Source of the DNA: UBA1275 sp038124025
GTDB lineage: Bacteria; Bacteroidota; Rhodothermia; Balneolales; Balneolaceae
NCBI GenBank assembly: GCA_038124025.1
Contig: JAYPBC010000009.1
Location: 4,822-68,821 of the forward strand
DNA length: 64,000 nucleotides
Direction of reading: 5' to 3'
Position 1 is the stretch's first letter; each line of letters begins with the position of its first letter. Of the stretch, positions 1 to 9,454 are shown in pieces. The notes beneath the pieces were generated by a model. It was given only the letters and a program-made list of their open reading frames with translations, made no database searches and was not told where the DNA came from. The position numbers were made by a program, and so were the translations under genes.

Positions 1-1877
1 AGATGCTGGTCAGCTAAGAGGGTGGTAGGGACAAGCACAGCAACTTGCTTATTATCCATAACCGCTTTAAAAGCTGAGCGTATAGCTACTTCTGTTTTTC
101 CAAAACCAACATCACCACAGACCAAGCGGTCCATGGGTTGCTCGTTCATCATATCCTCTTTAACTGCCTTTATGGCTGAATCTTGATCTAATGTTTCTTC
201 ATATTCAAAACGGGCTTCCATTTCAACCTGCCAAGCATTATCGGCTGAATAGGCAAAGGCTTTTTGCATCTTTCTTTTGGCATATAGTTCAATAAGTTCG
301 CGTGCAATATCTTTAACTTTTTTTCGAGTCTGTGCTTTTTTCCGTGCCCACTCACCCGAACCTAATTTGGTGACTCTAGGAGCCATTCCTTCTTTTGCAG
401 AGTATTTTTGCAACTTATGAAGGCTACTTAGATTCACATATAGGGTTGAACTTTCCTGATATTGCAATACGACTACTTCTTGAAGTACACCTTTTACCTC
501 AATTTTTTTAAAGCCTGAAAATTTTCCAATTCCATAGTCTACATGCACGACATAATCACCCAGATTTAGGTCGTAGATTTCTTTGAATGAGATGCCCCCG
601 GAATACCTTCTTTTTTTGATTTTTGGGCGATGATACCGGTTAAATATCTGGTGATCGGTATATACGGCTAATTTTAGATGTTCTAAAATAAAACCTTTAT
701 TCAATGACTGGCTTAGCAAGCTATACTTGTGGCTTAACGATACGGCAGGAAGTAATTCTTCGAATCGCTCTACTTGTCCTTGGTTGTCACAACATATATG
801 AGTCGTGAATCCGAGTTTGCTTTGTCGTTCAATATCTTCTGTAACCTGCTTTATTACCCCATTAAAGTCGGGTTGGGGACGTGCATCAAAGGAGATAGTC
901 TGGTCAAATGTGGTAGATTCACTGAATCCAATATAACTTAGGCTTGCTGCCTTGTCGTGGATAATTTTCCTATATGAAGGGACATCTAAAAATATTTTTT
1001 CAGGAGGCAATTCTTGGTCTTTTGGGTCATATCGTTCAACAGCATCATCATAAAGCTTGGTAAGGCAGCTTACAATTAATGACTCATCTTTTACTACAAA
1101 GTGAACTTTCTCAACTAAAAAGTGTAAAAAACTCTGTAGACTTTCTTGCTGAATATTGGATATGTCGGGTACAATTGATATTCGATCTAGAAAGGCAACC
1201 GAACGCTGTGAATCGGCATCGAATTCACGAATACTTTCGATTTCGTTACCAAAAAACTCAATGCGAATAGGATACTCTCCTGAGTATGGATAAATATCCA
1301 AAATACCACCACGAATGGCCATTTCACCTGGTTCATCAACAAAACGTACATTTTGATATCCATGGAGGGCTAAATGTTCCTGGATTTGTTCAAATTGATA
1401 TTCTTTTGACTTTTCTAGTTCAAGTGTAGCTGATTGAAAGCTTACAGGATCCTGTACAAAATCAAATAGTCCTTCTGCAGAGCACAATATTATATAGTCA
1501 TTTCGTTCAGTAATGTGTTGTAGAACTTCGGTTCTTTGAACCATTGAACTAGCATCTACAATAGCGCCTTTGTCATAGGGCCTGCGTTGCAGTGATGGAA
1601 AGCTGAGTACTTTTTCTATGCCTAGTTCTAGCAAGTCACTCTCAGTGATTCGCATTTCGTCATCATTTTCACAGATATATACTATGGGCTTTCTATGGTG
1701 AATACCTGCTATTAAAAAAGATAGTAAGGAACCTATTACTTGTTTTAATTCAACTTTTAGTGGATATAATCTTTCGGAGTCTTGGGATTCGCATTTTTTG
1801 AGGAGTTGATAGTACTGTTGAAAGGCGGGGTGTTGAATAATATCGTTTAGTAGACTGAGTGAAGTATTTGAACTCAT
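1..1877 (-). CDS. mfd: Transcription-repair coupling factor Mfd, N-terminal ~625 residues (3' end outside window)
   Basis: Mfd removes RNA polymerase stalled at DNA lesions and recruits UvrA. The reading frame starts at ATG 1877-1875 and runs off the left edge, so only the first ~625 of the family's usual ~1,100-1,200 residues are present. Visible parts in order are a UvrB-like region (about residues 1-350), the RNA-polymerase interaction domain with the typical DYVVHVDYGIGKFSGF segment (about 440), and the start of the helicase module with Walker A GDVGFGKT (about 585-595). The start lies 2 bp after the batA stop codon, so it is probably co-transcribed with the Bat genes. The helicase motifs downstream and the C-terminal regulatory domain cannot be checked here. 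Confidence 0.95.
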   Translation of the reverse strand, partial: MSSNTSLSLLNDIIQHPAFQQYYQLLKKCESQDSERLYPLKVELKQVIGSLLSFLIAGIHHRKPIVYICENDDEMRITESDLLELGIEKVLSFPSLQRRPYDKGAIVDASSMVQRTEVLQHITERNDYIILCSAEGLFDFVQDPVSFQSATLELEKSKEYQFEQIQEHLALHGYQNVRFVDEPGEMAIRGGILDIYPYSGEYPIRIEFFGNEIESIREFDADSQRSVAFLDRISIVPDISNIQQESLQSFLHFLVEKVHFVVKDESLIVSCLTKLYDDAVERYDPKDQELPPEKIFLDVPSYRKIIHDKAASLSYIGFSESTTFDQTISFDARPQPDFNGVIKQVTEDIERQSKLGFTTHICCDNQGQVERFEELLPAVSLSHKYSLLSQSLNKGFILEHLKLAVYTDHQIFNRYHRPKIKKRRYSGGISFKEIYDLNLGDYVVHVDYGIGKFSGFKKIEVKGVLQEVVVLQYQESSTLYVNLSSLHKLQKYSAKEGMAPRVTKLGSGEWARKKAQTRKKVKDIARELIELYAKRKMQKAFAYSADNAWQVEMEARFEYEETLDQDSAIKAVKEDMMNEQPMDRLVCGDVGFGKTEVAIRSAFKAVMDNKQVAVLVPTTLLADQH

Positions 1878-1879
1878 CA

Positions 1880-2878
1880 CTATACCTCAACGATTGACCG
1901 CAATACGAATTGCTTTAGAAGAAAATAGCTGGTCATAAACAACAAGCTAAGCGCTAGATAGATAGGGTATAAATCGGTGTAATCTGTGTAAATAATTTCT
2001 TCAACCTTGGTACGTTCAAGCGTATCAATTTCCTGGTAAATTCTTGACAATTCTTGGGAATCGGTGGCTCTATAATACTTACCACCAGTTAACTCCGCCA
2101 CACTCTCTAACATGACCTCATCAATATCTACCTGAATATTTCGATATCTACGCCCGAAAATTGGGTCATCCACAGGGTACGGAGCAGTCCCTCGGGTTCC
2201 TGCTCCAATGGTGTAGATCTTAATATCATAAGCCAAAGCTAAATCTGCGGCGGTTACGGGGTCAATTTCACCGGCATTATTTTGTCCATCGGTCAATAAA
2301 ATAATGACTTTACTTTTTGCCTCACTATCCTTTAGTCTATTAACAGAGGTAGCAATCCCCATTCCAATGGCCGTTCCATCCTGTATCACGCCCATTTCGA
2401 CTTCATCAATTAGTTCCTTCAGGAGTCGGTAATCTAGTGTTGGTGGGCACACCGTAAAACTTTGCATAGCGAATGATACCAAACCAATACGGTCAGATAT
2501 ACGCTGATCTATAAACTCTTTAGCTACCTCTCTTGCGGCTTCGAACCGATTAGGTTTTAAATCCTCGGCTTTCATGGAGGATGATATATCCAATGCTAAA
2601 ACAATATCAATCCCCTCGGCATTGCGTTCAACCGTGGTAAGTTGCTCTTGTGGTCGGGCCAAAGCATAAATTAAACTGGCAAGGCCTAGAATAAAGAATA
2701 ATTGAGCCAACCAATGTACGTGCTGTTTCCAATTACCAGGTAAATTTTTGAATGATTGGGTATCCGAAAATAAAAGGGCAGGTCGTTTGTTACGAATGAA
2801 GCGATAAAAATATAGGCCGATAATGAACGGAATAACAAGATATGCCCATAGCCATGTTGGATTCGCTAATTCTATCAT
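1880..2878 (-). CDS. batA: BatA-like VWA-domain membrane protein
   Basis: This 332-residue protein has two N-terminal membrane segments (about 8-26 and 55-73), a von Willebrand A domain with an intact MIDAS motif D97-x-S99-x-S101, and a C-terminal membrane segment (about 303-326). This is the architecture of BatA from the Bacteroides aerotolerance cluster, whose members sit in the inner membrane and are thought to act with a MoxR AAA+ ATPase in envelope stress or protein assembly. The start overlaps the upstream stop by one base (TAATG at 2876-2880), implying translational coupling, and mfd follows 2 bp later. The family assignment is firm; the biochemical role is poorly known generally. No MoxR gene lies in the window. 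Confidence 0.88.
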   Translation of the reverse strand: MIELANPTWLWAYLVIPFIIGLYFYRFIRNKRPALLFSDTQSFKNLPGNWKQHVHWLAQLFFILGLASLIYALARPQEQLTTVERNAEGIDIVLALDISSSMKAEDLKPNRFEAAREVAKEFIDQRISDRIGLVSFAMQSFTVCPPTLDYRLLKELIDEVEMGVIQDGTAIGMGIATSVNRLKDSEAKSKVIILLTDGQNNAGEIDPVTAADLALAYDIKIYTIGAGTRGTAPYPVDDPIFGRRYRNIQVDIDEVMLESVAELTGGKYYRATDSQELSRIYQEIDTLERTKVEEIIYTDYTDLYPIYLALSLLFMTSYFLLKQFVLRSIVEV

Positions 2879-3954
2879 TACAAAGAGTCTCCCGCTTCAG
2901 AATTTAGTGGATAACCATGCAACTGTTCAAATTCTTGCTTATGAGCTTCAAGACGTCTTTTATGCCGTTCAATGAGTAATTCTAAGCAGTTAAAAGCTTC
3001 TTCTAATAGGTAACGAATTTGTCCTTCACTGGGCTTAAATTTAGCAAATTTAACTCGATCTGCATTTTTCAATAGCTCTCCAATTTTCTCAATTAGACTG
3101 GATGATTCGGCTATTTGGTTCAAGTATTCGAGTAGCTCTCGAGTGGTAGATTCTAATGCTGGAAATCCATAAAGTGTTTCATAATAATTCCGGAAGGCGT
3201 CACTGACTCGTGAATAATAGATTTTTACAGCCTCATCGGTTATTGGGAATTCTACCTCTTGAATTGATTTTAGTTCACTTTGTAAATTCTCTAAGGGAGA
3301 TTCGTAAACGGGTAATTCTACAGAATGTTTTGGCTTTGTTTCCTTATTTCTAAAGCGATAATACCACCATAATAGTATCAAAATTGTGATAAGAACAATT
3401 AGGATTAAAACATATATCCACGGATTGACAAAGGTATAATTTGGTTTTATAGGATTGAGGGCAAGTGAATCGCCACGTGCTATCATTGGTTCTAATCTTG
3501 AGCTAAAAGGTACACGAAAGCTTGGAACGGTTATGGATAAGGTATCGTCTTGGGTACTGTAGCGTATTTGCAAGCTATTTAACACCAGATCTTGATTTCC
3601 AAAATATTGAAAGGTGTACTGAACACTATCCTCAGAAATACCTTTATCATAGGTGGCTTTTGAAAGAAATAAAGTTGGCGGGAAGGAACTTGAATCTGGA
3701 AAGATGACTTCTCCGTCCTTAATATTAGGACCTACTAAGGTGATGTTGAAGGGTGTGGCTACACGAACAGAGTCTATATTCGAGTAAATTCTTGGCCCAT
3801 TTGTAGCTTGTAATTCAACTGGATTTAGGCTGCTAGCAGTTGATAACATTTGGCCTTGAAGGGATGTAGAGCCATAGTAAGCCCATAAAATGCTTATGCA
3901 CAGTATTAAAATACATCGCCAAATAGGGGTATTAAAAGTATTATTAGAGTACAT
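2878..3954 (-). CDS. BatD/DUF4381-like membrane protein of the Bat cluster
   Basis: A 358-residue protein with an N-terminal signal or anchor segment (about 12-33), a periplasmic beta-rich region up to about 175, one transmembrane helix (about 178-200) and a charged cytoplasmic helical domain to the C-terminus. That topology, and its place directly before batA with a one-base overlap, match the DUF4381/BatD-type partner usually found between DUF58 and BatA proteins. Sequence identity with the family is not obvious by eye, so the name rests partly on context. It is the first gene of the minus-strand unit with batA and mfd; the DUF58 gene expected just upstream is displaced to 5524-6399. Confidence 0.6.
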   Translation of the reverse strand: MYSNNTFNTPIWRCILILCISILWAYYGSTSLQGQMLSTASSLNPVELQATNGPRIYSNIDSVRVATPFNITLVGPNIKDGEVIFPDSSSFPPTLFLSKATYDKGISEDSVQYTFQYFGNQDLVLNSLQIRYSTQDDTLSITVPSFRVPFSSRLEPMIARGDSLALNPIKPNYTFVNPWIYVLILIVLITILILLWWYYRFRNKETKPKHSVELPVYESPLENLQSELKSIQEVEFPITDEAVKIYYSRVSDAFRNYYETLYGFPALESTTRELLEYLNQIAESSSLIEKIGELLKNADRVKFAKFKPSEGQIRYLLEEAFNCLELLIERHKRRLEAHKQEFEQLHGYPLNSEAGDSL

Positions 3955-4271
3955 TCTATATAACTTAACTATGAATGGTGAAATAGACTAATCGCCTTTA
4001 AATATCACCTTCTAAGCAAACACCTTTCCCTTAACGGTAACAGAGGGGGAAGACTTGTACGTTTAGTTTTTGCACAACCATTCAAGCAATATAAAATAAC
4101 AACTATCACACTTAATTAGGTGTTTATTTTGTTAGAAATTATAGGAATCGTACTTTGTGTTTAATCATCCATAGAATTTGTGTGATCTATATTTTTGGAA
4201 AACAGGATTATGCAATAATGTTGAATCACACCTTCATCTAAGTTTATTATTTTTTGTTATTGTAGTATAGT
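3955..4271. promoter_or_regulatory. Divergent intergenic region with a candidate promoter for the M23 gene
   Basis: This 317-bp gene-free region separates the divergent Bat unit (minus) and the M23 gene (plus). At 4128-4157 there is TTTG, a 19-base spacer and TACTTTG, close to the Bacteroidota sigma-factor pattern (TTTG at -33, TAnnTTTG at -7) except that the -7 element is one base short. It would leave a leader of about 110 nt before ATG 4272. No convincing minus-strand promoter, hairpin terminator or small reading frame was seen. Confidence 0.35.
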
Positions 4272-5561
4272 ATGTCCCATTCTTTTTTGGCGTTTCTAAT
4301 TTTAATTTTTTCAACTGTTACTTTTGGTTGTTTGTTTCAACCTAAAATAGTGGAACTTGATTCAAAAGAACTTGTAGAGATTAAAGAAGAATTTCCAAAA
4401 GATGGATTTGGATACGCCTCAGATATTGGTGAACTAGAACGCAACCAAGTTCGTGCCAACCAAAGTTTATATGTTCTATTAAATGAAATGGGCTTTTCAC
4501 AGCAAGAGATACAGCAAGTATCCAAAAAGCTGAAGCAAAACGTGGGCTTTCGATTCTTAAAGCAGAATCAAATATACTACCGATATCGAAAGCACCATAG
4601 TACGACTCCTGTATCTTATGCACCCATACTTATTCTAATGGAGTCTAATGTGCGTTACATAAAAATAGACTTGAGCGATGGAATAGTTGTTGAGGCTTCT
4701 GCTAAACCAATTGAAATACGATATCGTCAGGTTGATGGAATTATTGAATCTTCATTGTATGAGTCATTGGTTTCACAAGGTCATTCTGCTGGTGTTGGAA
4801 TGGAATTAAGCGAGCTTTTTGCATGGCAGATTGATTTTTTTCGCCTGTATCGAGGAGATAAGTATCGAGCTATCTATGAAGAGCTTTTATCAGAGGGGGA
4901 AGTGGTAGGAGTTGGTAGGGTACTGGCCGCTGAGTTTGTTCATCAAAGCAGATCCTTTGAAGCTTTCTATTATGAGGACGAAGAGCAACAAGGCTATTAT
5001 GATGCGGAGGGTAATGGAGTGCAGAAAGCCTTACTCAAAGCACCATTTACCTACAACCAGCGAATTAGTTCCAGCTTTAATTACAACCGATTTCATCCTG
5101 TTTTAAAACAGAGGATACCCCATACAGGTACAGATTATGCGGCACCACTTGGGACCCCTGTTATTGCAGTTGGTGACGGTGAGATTATTGAATCCAGATA
5201 TCGAGGCCCAAATGGAAATATTGTGCAAATTCAGCATAATGGAATGTATAAAACGGCTTATTTACACTTAAATGGTTTTGGCCCAGGTATAAAAAAAGGG
5301 GTGCAAGTTAAACAAGGTCAAGTCATTGGGTATGTGGGTAGAACCGGAAGGGTAACGGGGGTGCATTTGCATTACACCTTGTATAAGAATAACAAACCGC
5401 TTAATTCAGTCACTGTTGATTTACCCTCCCAGGAATCCTTAACTCAGCAGGCTAGAGAAGCATTCAAGCTAGAAGTACAAAAATATTCGTATTTATTAGG
5501 ACAAGGTGGGCTAGTGTTGGCGGCTAATAACGACTCAAACGACGTTGGAAAAAACTCATAA
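4272..5561 (+). CDS. M23-family peptidoglycan endopeptidase lipoprotein
   Basis: A 429-residue exported protein whose first 20 residues form a lipoprotein signal ending in TVTFGC (Cys20). The C-terminal region carries the M23/LytM domain with its zinc ligands: His and Asp in HTGTDYAAP (about 286-290) and the HLH pair in TGVHLHYTLY (about 367-369). These enzymes cut peptide cross-links in murein and function in wall remodelling; the middle region resembles the substrate-excluding N-terminal part of MepM-like proteins. The gene lies on the opposite strand between two parts of a Bat cluster, and its last 38 bp overlap the convergent DUF58 gene. All metal ligands are present, so it is probably active rather than an EnvC/NlpD-type activator. 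Confidence 0.88.
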   Translation: MSHSFLAFLILIFSTVTFGCLFQPKIVELDSKELVEIKEEFPKDGFGYASDIGELERNQVRANQSLYVLLNEMGFSQQEIQQVSKKLKQNVGFRFLKQNQIYYRYRKHHSTTPVSYAPILILMESNVRYIKIDLSDGIVVEASAKPIEIRYRQVDGIIESSLYESLVSQGHSAGVGMELSELFAWQIDFFRLYRGDKYRAIYEELLSEGEVVGVGRVLAAEFVHQSRSFEAFYYEDEEQQGYYDAEGNGVQKALLKAPFTYNQRISSSFNYNRFHPVLKQRIPHTGTDYAAPLGTPVIAVGDGEIIESRYRGPNGNIVQIQHNGMYKTAYLHLNGFGPGIKKGVQVKQGQVIGYVGRTGRVTGVHLHYTLYKNNKPLNSVTVDLPSQESLTQQAREAFKLEVQKYSYLLGQGGLVLAANNDSNDVGKNS

Positions 5562-6399
5562 GAGGCCGGATGTAAGACTTGTCGGTGTGCACAACAATGG
5601 TATCCATTTGCAGTCTTACCATTTGCTTATCAAAATCATTATGCTTTGCTTTAAGCTTTGCATGGAGATGAGCTCGCAATTTTTTGTTTGAGCTATCTAC
5701 CATAACGTGTTCCCCCGTTTCAGCATTATATAACGGCAACAAGCCTAGACTTGGTAATTCTTCTTCAAATGGATGCCGTATGCTTAGATTTACAAGATCG
5801 TGCTTTTGGTTCGTAATTTTTAGTGATGTTTCATATTCATTATCCTGAAAATCAGAAGCCAATACCACAATAGACCGCCGATTTAGCAGACGATTAACAT
5901 AATTTAATGCGGTGGATATGCTGGTTCCTTTTCCCGTTGCACGGGTGGTGTATAGCTCACGAATAATTCGGAGTACATGTTTCTTCCCTTTTTTTGGAGG
6001 TACCACTTTTTCTACTATATCACTGAAAAGAACCAAGCCAACCTTGTCACCATTTTGTATGGCACTAAATGCCAGTACTGCACAGATCTCAATAGCCAAT
6101 TCAGTCTTAGTGTAGGTGGTAGTACCTAAGCTCCCACTATTGGAAATGTCTATACAGAGCATCAAAGTTTGTTCGCGCTCTTCTTCAAAAATTTTGATAA
6201 AAGGCTCACCCGTTCGGGCGGTAACATTCCAATCAATCTGTCTAATATCGTCACCATAGGAATACGATCTAACCTCTGAAAAGGCCATACCTCTGCCTTT
6301 AAAGGCCGATTGATATTCACCACCAAATAGATTGTTAACTAATCCTTTGGTCTGAATTTCAAGTTTGCGAATTTTTTTAAGAATCTCTTTTGATATCAT
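5524..6399 (-). CDS. DUF58 domain protein of the MoxR/Bat type
   Basis: This protein (291 residues from ATG 6399; the frame is open 19 codons further up but the family begins at MISKEILKK) carries the DUF58 signature region VRSYSYGDDIRQIDW (about 43-57) and a VWA-like MIDAS motif D84-x-S86-x-S88. DUF58 proteins normally sit between a MoxR ATPase gene and the Bat genes. Here the DUF4381-like gene and batA resume only at 3954 on the same strand, after an oppositely oriented M23 gene. It has its own upstream region (6400-6504) divergent from recO. No MoxR is adjacent, so a partner ATPase must be elsewhere if the module is functional. Confidence 0.85.
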   Translation of the reverse strand: MISKEILKKIRKLEIQTKGLVNNLFGGEYQSAFKGRGMAFSEVRSYSYGDDIRQIDWNVTARTGEPFIKIFEEEREQTLMLCIDISNSGSLGTTTYTKTELAIEICAVLAFSAIQNGDKVGLVLFSDIVEKVVPPKKGKKHVLRIIRELYTTRATGKGTSISTALNYVNRLLNRRSIVVLASDFQDNEYETSLKITNQKHDLVNLSIRHPFEEELPSLGLLPLYNAETGEHVMVDSSNKKLRAHLHAKLKAKHNDFDKQMVRLQMDTIVVHTDKSYIRPLMSFFQRRLSRY

Positions 6400-6504
6400 G
6401 GTCACGATATTTTTCCAATGGTAGAAATTATTATGTTTAGATGCATAGAAAAACATATCACTAATCTATTTTATCGATAGTAATTTCCATAACAGCAAAT
6501 AAAC

Positions 6505-7239
6505 ATGGGGCTAGAAACCGCCAAAGCTATTGTTCTTCGCACCATTGACTATCAAGAGTCTAGTAAAATAATTACCGTACTTACAGAGTCTTATGGAAAG
6601 TTCGCACTTATTGCCAGAGGGGCAAAGAAACCAAAGGGAAGGTTTAGCGGAGTGGTAGAGGAGGGAAATACATTAGACATTGGTTTTGCATACAAACCCA
6701 ATCGAACAATTCAAGATCTCCGTTCAGCCGATTTGGTTCATTCGGTATCGAAACTAAGAAGTGATTTCACAGCTTGGTTACTGCTTTTTCAAGTCTTAGA
6801 AAGAGTAAGCTTTTTGGTTCATGAGCATGAAAAAAATCCTGATTTGTTTGAATTGTTGAATCAGTTCTTGGTTTGGATAACTCAACAAGAACATGTACCT
6901 ATCCATGTGCTGCCTTATATTCAAATCCGATGTATGAGCTGCAGTGGGATAGAATTGCAATCTGAGCTCATAGAGACGACTCAACAGTCGTATTTACATA
7001 TTCCGAGTGGATTATTGAGTGAAGCCACTATGACTACGGGAGTCAAAAAGTTTAGTCCACGTCAAACGAAGTTTCTTTTGACTGTGTTATCAAGTAGATC
7101 AAAGGATTTTTTGACGATTAATTTGACGAAACACGAGTTTGTTGAATTGGTTCAACATTTGGATACCTATTTTCATTATCATATAGACGGTTATAACCCA
7201 CAGCGGTCTCAGCAATTTTTCGACCTTGTGGTGTCATAG
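6505..7239 (+). CDS. recO: DNA repair protein RecO
   Basis: RecO loads RecA onto SSB-coated single-stranded DNA in the RecFOR pathway. The 244-residue length is typical. The N-terminal OB-fold begins with AKAIVLRTIDYQESSKI and the helical C-terminal domain follows. Many RecO proteins carry a four-cysteine zinc finger; here only one CxxC pair (C143, C146) is visible and the second pair appears lost, so zinc binding may be absent. The gene is divergent from DUF58 and followed 53 bp later by the HtrA gene. The start at ATG 6505 gives the expected N-terminus. Confidence 0.9.
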   Translation: MGLETAKAIVLRTIDYQESSKIITVLTESYGKFALIARGAKKPKGRFSGVVEEGNTLDIGFAYKPNRTIQDLRSADLVHSVSKLRSDFTAWLLLFQVLERVSFLVHEHEKNPDLFELLNQFLVWITQQEHVPIHVLPYIQIRCMSCSGIELQSELIETTQQSYLHIPSGLLSEATMTTGVKKFSPRQTKFLLTVLSSRSKDFLTINLTKHEFVELVQHLDTYFHYHIDGYNPQRSQQFFDLVVS

Positions 7240-7292
7240 CATTTTATTGACAGCTCATACTGCCTTTACTTTACTTAGCCAAAATACATTAC

Positions 7293-8852
7293 ATGAAAAC
7301 AAACCGACGCCTCACATACCTGCTGATTTTATTGATTGGGCTTAGTATAGGCTTTGTTTGGGATAGCTACCTTGAGCGTAAATCCACATCAATGTTTACA
7401 GAGGTAGAATACACCTCTATTTCAAAGAGCGATAGTGTATTCATTGAGGATGAGTTTCTTGAAAATATAAGTGAACGCTTCTTGTTCAAAAAAGTTGCTA
7501 ACAGCATAACCTCATCCGTAGTTTATATAGAAACAGTGATTCCGGTTGATTTGCCTGAAGATGAAAACCACAATTTTTCAGAAGAATTTTGGAATCGTTT
7601 TATACCCAGAAATGCTCGTTCAGTAGGCTCTGGTGTTATCATTAGCCAAGATGGCTTTATCCTTACCAATCATCATGTTGTTGAGGGGGCGAGCGAACAG
7701 GGTATAGAGGTGGTTTTAAATGATAAACGACAATTTCAAGCCCGCGTCATAGGTTCAGATCCTACCACAGATTTAGCGGTGATCAAAATACCGGCAAACA
7801 ATCTCCCGGCAGCCGTTATGGGGAATTCAGATCAAGTAGAAGTCGGGGAATGGGTAATGGCAGTAGGAAACCCATTTAGGCTCAGAGCTACGGTAACAGC
7901 AGGAATCATAAGTGCTTTAGGTAGAGATGTGCAAATTATTGATGACCGGATGAGAATTGAAAGTTTTATCCAAACCGACGCAGCAATTAATAAAGGCAAT
8001 AGTGGTGGAGCACTGGTAAATACCAGTGCACAGGTGATCGGGATTAATACTGCGATTGCTTCTCAAAGTGGTAGTTATCAAGGGTATGGTTTTGCTGTTC
8101 CGAGTAATTTGGCCACTAAGGTAGCCGCTGATATTATTCAATACGGGCGTGTTAGAAGAGCACTAATGGGAGTACAGATACAATCTGTTGACTACCAACG
8201 AGCATTAGAATTCAATTTGCCAAGTGTTATTGGAGTAGAAATTATATCATTGACTCCAGGTGGACCTGCAGATAGAGCAGGACTTAAAAAAGGTGATATT
8301 GTGCTTAAGGTAAATGGATTTCCTGTTAATGCATCCAATGCACTACAGGAAAGAATTGCACTCTTGCAGCCTAACTCTGAGGCAGAGCTTACGATATGGC
8401 GCGATGAAACTTCTTTTTCACGTTCGGTCACTTTGGAAGAACTAGAATTACCTGAAATTGTTTTTGCGGAGTCAATCTCCGAGCCTAACTCATCAAGTTC
8501 CTCTGAAGAAAATTCAATACCTTCTCAATCTGATAACAATGAATTGAGCCGTGGAAGACTATGGATTTCTACCGATTTGGGCTTTGATATAGTAGGACTG
8601 GCTAAACCACAAAATCCAGACTTATTTGATTTATATGTTCAAGAAGTTGACTCATCCTCAATCGCATTTCAAAGAGGACTTAGAAACAAAGATGAAATTA
8701 TGAAAATAGATGGGGAAATAGTGCATTCTGCCAGTGAACTACAAGACTATTTTAATGAATTGGGAGTAAGCACAAATAAGTCAGCTGTACAACTTCATGT
8801 CAAAAGAGAGGACAATAGTTCGCAACACATCTATATCCCACTAGAAAATTAA
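7293..8852 (+). CDS. htrA: HtrA/DegP-family periplasmic serine protease with two PDZ domains
   Basis: A 519-residue envelope protease that degrades or refolds misfolded proteins. It starts with a signal anchor (about 8-24), then a trypsin-like domain with the catalytic triad His128 (TNHHVVEG), Asp160 (TTDLAVIK) and Ser237 (NKGNSGGAL). A first PDZ domain occupies about 285-375, followed by a serine/glutamate-rich linker (about 395-425) and a second PDZ-like domain to the C-terminus. Because the N-terminal segment is not followed by an obvious cleavage site, it may stay membrane-anchored like DegS. The next gene, encoding a small lipoprotein, begins 12 bp downstream and is probably co-transcribed. 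Confidence 0.93.
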   Translation: MKTNRRLTYLLILLIGLSIGFVWDSYLERKSTSMFTEVEYTSISKSDSVFIEDEFLENISERFLFKKVANSITSSVVYIETVIPVDLPEDENHNFSEEFWNRFIPRNARSVGSGVIISQDGFILTNHHVVEGASEQGIEVVLNDKRQFQARVIGSDPTTDLAVIKIPANNLPAAVMGNSDQVEVGEWVMAVGNPFRLRATVTAGIISALGRDVQIIDDRMRIESFIQTDAAINKGNSGGALVNTSAQVIGINTAIASQSGSYQGYGFAVPSNLATKVAADIIQYGRVRRALMGVQIQSVDYQRALEFNLPSVIGVEIISLTPGGPADRAGLKKGDIVLKVNGFPVNASNALQERIALLQPNSEAELTIWRDETSFSRSVTLEELELPEIVFAESISEPNSSSSSEENSIPSQSDNNELSRGRLWISTDLGFDIVGLAKPQNPDLFDLYVQEVDSSSIAFQRGLRNKDEIMKIDGEIVHSASELQDYFNELGVSTNKSAVQLHVKREDNSSQHIYIPLEN

Positions 8853-8864
8853 AAAGCATAGTAT

Positions 8865-9380
8865 ATGAAGCACCTACTCGGAATTACTGTTTCCTTAATT
8901 CTACTTTATTCCTGTTCTACTCCCAATACCATCACTCAAGAAAATGCGATGCATTCTACTCTTCCAAGTTGGTTTTCAACGAGGCCATATCTTAGCGATT
9001 CAACCAATGTCCATTATTTTTTGAATTATCAATTAGAAGATTCTAGCGCTTCTGCAAAGCATGGGTTTGAGGTGGCCCTGATTGAATTTATTAACAAGAT
9101 AGATGACACAGTAGAAGGAATTAGAACCTTACAAAGTGATGTGGAATTTTGGTCTAGCCCGGCTGTCATACAGTCACTCCGTACAAATACCTACTTGTTG
9201 ATGGATGCTATGACCGCATCTAATGAAATTGTCCTCAGAAATCAAGAAAATAATCAGTACCACTATTATATACAGATTAGTCTTAGTAAAGATGAGATTA
9301 TAGAGGAGCTGAAAAAATCTACGGATGGTGAATTAGGTGCAAGGCAGGAATTCTGGGATGAATTAAAAGAGTCTCTTTAG
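8865..9380 (+). CDS. Small lipoprotein of unknown function
   Basis: A 171-residue protein with a lipoprotein signal ending at LLYSC (Cys17). The mature part is hydrophilic with alternating predicted strands and helices and no motif that I recognise. It contains the pattern of many small outer-membrane lipoproteins that present a single compact alpha/beta domain, but no function can be assigned. The gene follows the HtrA protease by 12 bp, so a role as a protease cofactor or client is possible but purely contextual. It is followed by a 74-bp gap before the amidohydrolase cluster. Confidence 0.75.
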   Translation: MKHLLGITVSLILLYSCSTPNTITQENAMHSTLPSWFSTRPYLSDSTNVHYFLNYQLEDSSASAKHGFEVALIEFINKIDDTVEGIRTLQSDVEFWSSPAVIQSLRTNTYLLMDAMTASNEIVLRNQENNQYHYYIQISLSKDEIIEELKKSTDGELGARQEFWDELKESL

Positions 9381-9454
9381 TTTTACAATTTTAAACGAAT
9401 CAACAGTGATAATACTCGTTACTATACAACTTCAATAAACACAACATATGCACT

